Positions 1 through 5,925 of a stretch of 16,651 nucleotides of DNA are shown here, one piece after another; the first letter of the stretch is position 1; the number at the start of each line of letters is the position of its first letter. Below the pieces are notes generated by a model. The model worked only from the letters and a program-made list of their open reading frames with translations, did not search any database and was not told where the DNA came from. Source of the DNA: an uncultured Clostridia bacterium (lineage in GTDB: Bacteria > Bacillota > Clostridia > Oscillospirales > Acutalibacteraceae); assembly GCA_905236975.1 (NCBI GenBank), contig CAJOQU010000166.1, positions 1 to 16,651 of the forward strand, given 5' to 3'. Position numbers and translations under genes: made by a program.

Positions 1-1733
1 ATGATCGGCTTACCGCTTACATGAGAGGTGATAACCGCGCTGTAGATATAATCCACAAGATTTTTCCGCGCCCAGAAATACGTTTTGAAAACTTCTTCGC
101 AGTGCTCGCCGTAATTCCACGGGTTATGGTTGCCGTGCAGACGCATGAGCGGGCTGAATGTGCCGAATTGCAGCCAGCGCAGATAAAGCTCGCCCGAATC
201 ACACTGTGAAAGACTGCCGATATCGCTGCCCCATATGGTAAACCCGCTCAGCGCGGCGTTCAAGCCTCCGTAAAAAGCCTGCCGCAAGCCGAAAAATTTT
301 CCTGCCTGGTCGCCGCCGAAAAAGCAGATGAAACCCTGCGTTCCCGCACAGGCGGCACGCGCAAACAAAATATAATCTCCGGGGCTTATCTCTTCCCACG
401 CATCATGCAGGGTCTTGCTGTAACAATACCCGTAAAAATTGTGCATTTCGTCCCCTGTCATGCCGTTGCAGGCACGAACGGTCGGTTCCACAAACTCCCC
501 GAAATCCACCATGGCGCCCTTTAATCCCAATTGCTTGAACTCCGCGTATTTACTGCGCATCAGCTCCAGCGCAAAGGCATGGGAATAATCGATATAAAAG
601 AGTCTTTTGTCAAGAAGCTCGCCGGTTTCGGCATCGTGGAACATCGGGATATCCTCATCCTTTATGCCGGGGAAAATCTGCCGGATACGGTCGGCGGAAT
701 AGCTTTCAATATAAACATCCACACCCGGATGATTCCATGCGAGCATCCGGCTGCCGATGCGGCGCACCATATCGTAGCACTCCTTATGCCTCGAAGGATA
801 CGACTCGCCGTAAAACGCCGAGGGAATCGTTCCCATACGCTCGTACCCGTTTACCGCTTCTTCAAAAACCTTGCCGGCGTTTTCTTCGCCGTTCTTTTTC
901 CAATCCGAACCGCCGCCGCCTGCCCAAAATTCAAACGCCCATTTCGGCGGAAGCACGGGTCTTCCGGTCAAAGCCGTGTAGCTTTCCATGGTTTCGTGTA
1001 CACTGCCGCACCAAATGAATGCGTCCAGCACCGGACCGAAGAAATCAAACCGAAAGCTTGTGTTCTTTTCCTGCGTTAGATCGGCGGCCGCACTGTAAAA
1101 GGAATTATGAAAGAACGTGTACCCGTTCGAGCTGTGGAAAATCGGCACGTTTTTGTAGGAACGGCACTTTTCCCCCGCCTCGGGGTGACCGTGGTAACCC
1201 GTATCATCGTTATGGAGCGGCAAAAGCTTTCCCACCTGATTCAGGGCGTTATACTTTTCCCCGAAACCCGAAATCTTTTCCTCCTTGCCAAGCGGCAGCG
1301 TAAAACATACCCGTTTTACCGCGCCGCCCGCAAGCCCGTAGGAAATGGTTTTCCCATTCAGGGTAAAAAACACCTTGTCGCCGCACCGCAGCTCCAGATA
1401 AAAGCCGTTCTTTTCAATTAAGCGCGCCGAAACGCCGCCCTTCGTATAAGCCACCCGCGCGCCGTGATCCTCGCCATATTCAATGGGGAAACTGTCGCAG
1501 GTGAAAAAACCCGCTCTTTCCCCCGTTATCCGCACCCCGCCGAGCGTTGGAAAACGAATGGAAAGCCTTGTTTCCCCTTCTCCATCGCGGAAAAACAGGT
1601 TCCAGACATCCTTCTTTTCCTCTGTACGGACGATGGTATCCGGCGTCCGCCATTCCTCAACCTCAATTTTCGGCAGATGATGCACCGGGGGCACCTTGTC
1701 TTTTTCATACATTTCGTATAACGCTTCGTACAT
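1..1733 (-). CDS. GH31 family alpha-glycosidase, 3' end outside window
   Basis: I translated the minus strand from ATG 1731-1733 and found it open to base 1, giving 577 residues with no stop, so the C-terminus is missing. No signal peptide is seen, so the enzyme should be cytoplasmic and act on imported oligosaccharides. The first ~255 residues form a beta-rich N-terminal domain; the catalytic barrel follows from about residue 260. GH31 hallmarks are present: the nucleophile strand MVDFGEF with Asp410 (bases 504-506), the acid/base motif GGDQ with Asp475 (bases 309-311), then LSGFTIWGSDIG (residues 495-506) and SPLMRLHGN. The DFGE and GGD forms resemble the YicI alpha-xylosidase and YihQ sulfoquinovosidase branches more than classical WxDMNE alpha-glucosidases. 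The early barrel region (SAFYGESYPS, residues 305-314) lacks a recognisable aromatic/Asp substrate motif, so the substrate is open. The start has a strong RBS 7 bases upstream. A MITE-like element separates it from the permease genes. Confidence 0.93.
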   Translation of the reverse strand, partial: MYEALYEMYEKDKVPPVHHLPKIEVEEWRTPDTIVRTEEKKDVWNLFFRDGEGETRLSIRFPTLGGVRITGERAGFFTCDSFPIEYGEDHGARVAYTKGGVSARLIEKNGFYLELRCGDKVFFTLNGKTISYGLAGGAVKRVCFTLPLGKEEKISGFGEKYNALNQVGKLLPLHNDDTGYHGHPEAGEKCRSYKNVPIFHSSNGYTFFHNSFYSAAADLTQEKNTSFRFDFFGPVLDAFIWCGSVHETMESYTALTGRPVLPPKWAFEFWAGGGGSDWKKNGEENAGKVFEEAVNGYERMGTIPSAFYGESYPSRHKECYDMVRRIGSRMLAWNHPGVDVYIESYSADRIRQIFPGIKDEDIPMFHDAETGELLDKRLFYIDYSHAFALELMRSKYAEFKQLGLKGAMVDFGEFVEPTVRACNGMTGDEMHNFYGYCYSKTLHDAWEEISPGDYILFARAACAGTQGFICFFGGDQAGKFFGLRQAFYGGLNAALSGFTIWGSDIGSLSQCDSGELYLRWLQFGTFSPLMRLHGNHNPWNYGEHCEEVFKTYFWARKNLVDYIYSAVITSHVSGKPI

Positions 1734-1740
1734 TTGTTTG

Positions 1741-1750
1741 CCTCCTTTTT
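1741..1750 (-). promoter_or_regulatory. Ribosome binding site of the GH31 gene
   Basis: The minus strand reads AAAAAGGAGG, ending 7 bases before ATG 1733. It is a near-perfect anti-16S match and fixes the start of the GH31 gene. It lies just outside the flanking direct repeat of the inserted element. Confidence 0.85.
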
Positions 1751-1760
1751 ATTTGCCGGT
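1749..1760. repeat. Flanking direct repeat, copy on the GH31 side
   Basis: Plus strand TTATTTGCCGGT. It matches 1878-1889 (TTATTCGCCGGT) at 11 of 12 bases, in the same orientation, on the other side of the inverted-repeat element. It may be a target-site duplication. Read on the minus strand it still encodes a fossil of the permease C-terminus (Thr-Gly-Lys-stop), as expected if it is the older junction. Confidence 0.7.
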
Positions 1761-1877
1761 CAGGCGATTGCGAAACAGATAATTTCGCAATTACAACTCG
1801 TAATTATGTGTTAGGAACAAATAATTCCTAATTTCTCATTCCTAATTCCTCATTGCGATTGCATTCGCAATCGCCTA
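1761..1877. mobile_element. MITE-like non-coding inverted-repeat element (117 bp)
   Basis: Perfect 13-bp terminal inverted repeats: AGGCGATTGCGAA at 1762-1774 and TTCGCAATCGCCT at 1864-1876. Inside are further stem-loops: 1767-1775 with 1783-1791 (9 bp, 7-base loop), 1789-1794 with 1800-1805 (6 bp), 1811-1817 with 1825-1831 (7 bp), and 1852-1858 with 1865-1871 (7 bp). It has no coding capacity, is more AT-rich than its neighbours, and is bracketed by 12-bp direct repeats. Structure and location fit a miniature inverted-repeat transposable element or another repetitive extragenic palindrome. As RNA it would fold strongly and could affect processing, stability or read-through between the permease and GH31 genes. 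Its mobility is an inference; only copies elsewhere in the genome would prove it. Confidence 0.65.
1820..1854. repeat. Heptamer tandem repeat, five units
   Basis: Five consecutive 7-base units on the plus strand: AATAATT, CCTAATT, TCTCATT, CCTAATT, CCTCATT (minus-strand consensus AATKAGG). Units 2 and 4 are identical and the others differ at 1-3 positions. The array lies inside the inverted-repeat element. Copy number could vary by slippage, but the imperfect units argue against rapid change. Confidence 0.7.
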
Positions 1878-1889
1878 TTATTCGCCGGT
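1878..1889. repeat. Flanking direct repeat, copy on the permease side
   Basis: Plus strand TTATTCGCCGGT, the partner of 1749-1760 with one mismatch. On the minus strand this copy encodes the last codons of the permease (Thr-Gly-Glu-stop), so the duplicated stretch is the end of that gene. Confidence 0.7.
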
Positions 1890-2804
1890 AATACCGCTGC
1901 GCTCCACACTTTCAATAAACTGCCTTTGAAACACCAAAAACAAAATGATAACCGGCAGGATGGATAATGTCGTTCCCGCAAGGGTGATCGAGTTGGAAAG
2001 AGCGCTTCCCCCGTCCGATATACTGCCGAAAACCGCCTCATACCGTGCGGTGAACTGCTGCAGCTGCATCGGCAGGGTGGACAGCTTATTCCCGAGATAT
2101 AGGCTGAACTGCGCCGTTTCGTTCCAGTACCAAATAAAGGAAAAGAGCAAGGAAAGCACAATAGCGGGAACCGCCATGGGTACGGCAATGCGCAGGAACA
2201 CACCGATTTTTCCCGCACCGTCCAGCTCCGCCGCCTCGTCAAACGAAATGGGGTAGGAACGGAAAAACTGGTAAAACACCAAAATAAAGAGTGCGCTTTT
2301 AATGCCCTGCCCGAATATGGCGGGCAAATACGCCGGCAAATAGGTTTCGGTGATTCCGTATTGATAATACAGCACATATCTCGGCACCAGCGTCACGTCG
2401 ATCGGGATAATAAAGGTCATGATCATCAGCACGAACCAAAGATTTTTCAGCGGAAACCGGAACCGCGCAAAGCCGAAACCGATGATTGCGGTAGCCGCCG
2501 TTTGCAAAATTGCCGGACCTAACGATACGATCATCGACCGCAAAAAGCTTCTGCCGAAATCCAGCGTTTGAAACGCGTCGATATAATTCTTGAAATACAG
2601 CGTGGTGGGAAGCCACTTGACCGTAGGATCCGCCTGATCGCCGGGAGAAAGCAGGGAGCCTAACAGCATATGGATAATGGGATAGAGATACACAAAGCCG
2701 ACCGATGCAAGCAAAATGTACCGAAAGATCAGCAAGATCATGTGTTTGGCGATTCCCTCGCCCTTTTGTAAGATCGCGTTTGATTTTTTTGATAGCTTCA
2801 TCAT
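1878..2804 (-). CDS. Carbohydrate ABC transporter permease, MalG/YtcP-like (second pair)
   Basis: 308 residues, a normal length for the inner-membrane CUT1 permease family. The N-terminus is basic (MMKLSKK), followed by a membrane segment near residues 22-48 and further hydrophobic segments around 92-110, 122-142, 165-182, 212-226 and 280-295. The BPD_transp_1 signature loop that docks the ATPase is clear at residues 190-212 (EAAELDGAG, then IAVP). A longer open frame runs upstream to 2882, but ATG 2802-2804 is chosen. It overlaps the stop of the preceding permease gene as ATGA and has AAGG 8 bases upstream. ATG 2799-2801 directly after it is an equal alternative. It should form a heterodimeric channel with the upstream permease. 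Its binding protein is not certain, and no ATPase gene is in the window. Confidence 0.92.
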   Translation of the reverse strand: MMKLSKKSNAILQKGEGIAKHMILLIFRYILLASVGFVYLYPIIHMLLGSLLSPGDQADPTVKWLPTTLYFKNYIDAFQTLDFGRSFLRSMIVSLGPAILQTAATAIIGFGFARFRFPLKNLWFVLMIMTFIIPIDVTLVPRYVLYYQYGITETYLPAYLPAIFGQGIKSALFILVFYQFFRSYPISFDEAAELDGAGKIGVFLRIAVPMAVPAIVLSLLFSFIWYWNETAQFSLYLGNKLSTLPMQLQQFTARYEAVFGSISDGGSALSNSITLAGTTLSILPVIILFLVFQRQFIESVERSGITGE

Positions 2805-3691
2805 GCGTCTTTCCTTCCGAACAGCTTGAATACCAAAAAGACAAGTCCCAGTAAAACGGCAACGATCACGAAATATAACCACGACATCGCGGCGGAATAG
2901 CTGTAAATGCGGGTCTGATTGAACAAATGCCGCGAAATCAGGGTGTTCACGCTAAGCGACGGGTAGTTGGAGATCTCCACCACCGTGTAAATCGCGTTGA
3001 GCAGCGCTATCGACCGCATGTGGGGCAGCGTGATTTTCCAGAATTTTTCCCACGCGCCCGCGCCGTCGATCGAGGCGGCCTCGTAAATATCGGGGCTGAT
3101 TTTTTGCAGACCCGCCAGATAAATGAGGATTTGAACGCCCGAGAACCAAAGAATTTTTACCAGATTGTCCAACACAAAAAGGGTAGGCGTTTGCAAGACC
3201 TTTGGCATATCCGAAAGAAAGGCGTAAAGCAGAGTGGCCTGCCCGGAAAAATCCGCCGTGTCCCCGGTGAGCAGGCGGCTGATGACCGGGCCGCTCATAA
3301 TCACAACAGGCAGGAAAAAGACCACGCGGAAGAAGGTACGCAACGGAAAGTTTTTATTCAACAGCAAGGCGATGATCAAGGAAAAAACCACCACCACGAT
3401 CGTAGCGCAAACAATAAATCCAAGATCCTGCGTGATCGCCAATTTAAAATCGCCCGAAACCGATATGGCGTAACGATAATGATAGAGACCGCGCCAGGTA
3501 AAAAGCATCCCGTCGCTTGTAAGGCGCACATCGTTCAGGCTGATAATGAAGGAATAAACCGTGGGATAAACGGTGAAAACAAAAAAGCCAATGAGCCAAA
3601 TCGCAATAAAGCCGTATCCCCACAGCGCACCACGGGTACGCGCGGACAGGGGTTTTTTAACCGAATTTTTCATAAGACCCTTTTCCCTCAT
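2801..3691 (-). CDS. Carbohydrate ABC transporter permease, MalF/LplB-like (second pair)
   Basis: 296 residues. After a basic N-terminus the first membrane segment contains GFIAIWLIGFFVF (residues 27-39), the usual start of LplB/UgpA-type permeases. More hydrophobic segments follow near 90-112, 120-137, 175-193, 228-240 and 270-290. The ATPase-docking EAA loop is at residues 204-223 (EAASIDGAG, then ITLP). The start used overlaps the DUF5696 gene stop as ATGA. A second in-frame ATG at 3673 has a purine-rich GAGGG/AAAAGGG upstream and is a real alternative giving 290 residues. The stop overlaps the next permease start by 4 bases, so the two subunits are made in step. Its substrate is not visible from sequence. 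Confidence 0.92.
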   Translation of the reverse strand: MREKGLMKNSVKKPLSARTRGALWGYGFIAIWLIGFFVFTVYPTVYSFIISLNDVRLTSDGMLFTWRGLYHYRYAISVSGDFKLAITQDLGFIVCATIVVVVFSLIIALLLNKNFPLRTFFRVVFFLPVVIMSGPVISRLLTGDTADFSGQATLLYAFLSDMPKVLQTPTLFVLDNLVKILWFSGVQILIYLAGLQKISPDIYEAASIDGAGAWEKFWKITLPHMRSIALLNAIYTVVEISNYPSLSVNTLISRHLFNQTRIYSYSAAMSWLYFVIVAVLLGLVFLVFKLFGRKDA

Positions 3692-5925
3692 TTCGCCACC
3701 GCCTGCTGCGCGGGAACGGTAATACCGTCCGCCGCCGCATCTTCGGAAAGATAGTTGATATAAAACACTCTGCCGTTGGAATAGGTCACCCGGACCACCC
3801 CTTCGCTTAACACCTTGTGTTCGGTGATAGCGGCGCCTTCAACCAACCTCAGCAGCTCGTTCACATTGCTGTAAATGGAAATCATGTTTTCCTCCCAATC
3901 CTCAAAGCAAAGGGAGAAATAGTCGCTCATAGCGGTAGATGAAAGCTCGTAATTATCCGCCGCCATGGTGATAAAGGAGGGGTAAACGCCGTATTCGATC
4001 ATTTTCAGCACCGTGCTTTGCGAGCTGTACCCTTGATTCACAAAGGAGGAATACAGATCCACACTGCCCTTTAACACCATCTGCAAAAACGGCACGGTAT
4101 CGCTTTCGTACTGGTACTGACTGTTCGTAACCGGGATATCAAAATACTCCGTGGTGTATTTCCACGCGTAAGCGTTCGGGTCATAGAGCGCGTTCGTCCC
4201 GCGTTTTTGTAACGCCTGCACCACATTTTCCAGCGTTTGGGAGCGGGTATATTCCTTTTTCTTGCTGTAATCGGCATAAAGCGTGCCGCCGATCCCGTCA
4301 AGCGCAAGGTCATACTCCCGGTAGCCCTTATCCACCACCGAAAGCATCCGACTGATTTTTGCGAAATACTTGGTGGGATAAAGCTGATCGGGATTGGCGG
4401 CAGTACGCTTGATAAAGGATTCTTCCATACCGATCGCGATATCGGAGGAAAGATAAACCTGCCCCTCATTCGCAAGGATGGGATCGACGTAAAGGTACAG
4501 CCGCCCCTTACCCGCAAGGGATTCCGAAAGCTTTTCCAGTCCCCGTTTACCGCCGATCTGCGAGCCCGCCTTCCACTTGCCGTAGGTGGATTTTTCGGCC
4601 GCGCCCTTCTGCCAGCCGCGGTAAACCACCGTGAGGTTGGAAACGCCGTTCTTCGCCAATCTTGCAGTAAGATCCGCCGCCTGATCGGACGTTGTAAGGG
4701 TTTTAACGCGGTTGAACAAAAACCCTTTTTTCACCGTAGCGCCCGCAATTTCAAGGCGCAAGGGTATGCTTTCATCGATTCTTTCCGAATCCAGTTCACC
4801 CCTTGCCGACAGATCCTCACGGTAGGTTCGCGCCATACCGGAATAGGTCGCGTCGCTCCCGTTCAGGAAGGTATAGGTCACGGCCGGCAGCATCTCGTTC
4901 GGCTTTTCCTGCACCACGGGAATGCTGTTGCCTGCAAGGATCTTGGTATACAGGCTGCGGTAATTGAATCTTGCCGTAGCCCAGTTGTAATCGGTCACAA
5001 CGCCCGCGGGGGACGCCACGACAGCGGCGTATTCCGCCCCGCTTTCAATGACCCCGAGAAAAGCATTCTGCTCATTTCCGTGCGCAATACCGAACACCGG
5101 CATGGTAACGCGGTTCGGTTCCACCAAATATTCATTGATGCGGTTGGCCTGCAAGGTTCCCGCCGGCGCCAACGAATCGATCGAACCGTCCACACCGTAA
5201 ACCCTCTCGTCAAACCCGGTCACATAGCTTGAGCTTTTGGAAAACCGAATTAAAGCACCACAGCCGTCCGGCACCAGCAGATAGCCGTTGATCTCATCTT
5301 GATACGCACTGCCGAAAAACGGCATAAAATACAGCGATTTGATCTTCGCGTCCCCGCTCTCGGTAAGGCTGTCCTCCACCACGCGGAAGGTGAGCGCGTT
5401 TTCTTGCAGCCGCATTTCAAAATCAAACACAATGCCCGCCTTATTCGCATTAAAGGTGCAGAGGAACCCATCCTCCTCCCACTCAAAGAAGGCGCGCACG
5501 TTGCGGTCGGAAATGCTGAGCCTTGTTTCCGAAGCGTTCGCGTTAAAATATTCGATCGAGCAAACAGAGTTTGCAAAATTGCTCCATCCTTCATTCAGGC
5601 CGATTCCCTTTTCTCCGGGAAGCCCGCCCCATATGTAACCGTTCGCCTTATCCACAATGCGAAGGGAATCGTTATCCTCCGCGAACCAAACCTCCAGCGT
5701 GTTGTTTTCCAGCTTTTTTTCGTATCCCTCCAAGGACAGCCGATTTGCGGCCGCCTCGGTCGGCGTTACCTTCGCGTAGCGGTTTGATCGTATCTCAACC
5801 GCATTCATTTCCGTCTCCGCCGCGCCGGGTGCGGCGGTTTCCTTACCCGTCAGAGCGGAAACGGAGGATACCGCCGCCAGAAATGCCAGAAAAACGGCAA
5901 TTCCTTTGATCTTATTGATGCGCAC
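3688..5925 (-). CDS. Secreted DUF5696-like protein, possible glycosidase-like fold
   Basis: 745 residues. A signal peptide is clear: basic MRINKIK, hydrophobic residues 8-24, probable cleavage after VSA (residues 22-24). There is no lipobox cysteine. Residues ~75-340 look beta-rich (LEVWFAEDND, GYLLVPDGCGALIRF). Residues ~385-690 alternate strands and helices like a TIM barrel, with acidic residues at predicted strand ends (YLYVDP Asp481, LALDGIGG Asp543, LYADY Asp552, ALYDPN Asp582). I recognise the protein as DUF5696-like from its overall form. A glycoside-hydrolase-like beta-sandwich plus barrel is my inference and catalysis is unproven. The start is GTG 5923-5925, fixed by AAGGAGG 9 bases upstream. 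It overlaps the NHL/Yip1 gene by 14 bases and the next permease by 4, so it belongs to the transporter operon. Confidence 0.85.
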   Translation of the reverse strand: MRINKIKGIAVFLAFLAAVSSVSALTGKETAAPGAAETEMNAVEIRSNRYAKVTPTEAAANRLSLEGYEKKLENNTLEVWFAEDNDSLRIVDKANGYIWGGLPGEKGIGLNEGWSNFANSVCSIEYFNANASETRLSISDRNVRAFFEWEEDGFLCTFNANKAGIVFDFEMRLQENALTFRVVEDSLTESGDAKIKSLYFMPFFGSAYQDEINGYLLVPDGCGALIRFSKSSSYVTGFDERVYGVDGSIDSLAPAGTLQANRINEYLVEPNRVTMPVFGIAHGNEQNAFLGVIESGAEYAAVVASPAGVVTDYNWATARFNYRSLYTKILAGNSIPVVQEKPNEMLPAVTYTFLNGSDATYSGMARTYREDLSARGELDSERIDESIPLRLEIAGATVKKGFLFNRVKTLTTSDQAADLTARLAKNGVSNLTVVYRGWQKGAAEKSTYGKWKAGSQIGGKRGLEKLSESLAGKGRLYLYVDPILANEGQVYLSSDIAIGMEESFIKRTAANPDQLYPTKYFAKISRMLSVVDKGYREYDLALDGIGGTLYADYSKKKEYTRSQTLENVVQALQKRGTNALYDPNAYAWKYTTEYFDIPVTNSQYQYESDTVPFLQMVLKGSVDLYSSFVNQGYSSQSTVLKMIEYGVYPSFITMAADNYELSSTAMSDYFSLCFEDWEENMISIYSNVNELLRLVEGAAITEHKVLSEGVVRVTYSNGRVFYINYLSEDAAADGITVPAQQAVAK

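Noticed and set aside
531..1079. 182-codon plus-strand open frame where no long minus-strand frame with a stop exists
   Set aside because: The minus strand here codes for the GH31 enzyme, which simply has no stop in the window; its catalytic motifs cross this stretch.
1741..1890. Intrinsic terminator after the permease gene
   Set aside because: Several stem-loops exist, but none on the minus strand is GC-rich and followed by a run of T; a processing or stability role fits better.
2299..2862. 187-codon minus-strand open frame
   Set aside because: It is a frame-shifted shadow of the permease gene at 1878-2804, which keeps the intact EAA loop and membrane segments.
2927..3754. 275-codon plus-strand open frame
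   Set aside because: It lies fully antisense to a clear permease gene, is rich in Arg, His and Gln from reverse-complement codons, and has no RBS or recognisable domain.
4237..5232. 331-codon plus-strand open frame
   Set aside because: It is antisense to the DUF5696-like gene and is explained by the codon bias of that gene; the product shows no coherent fold or signal.
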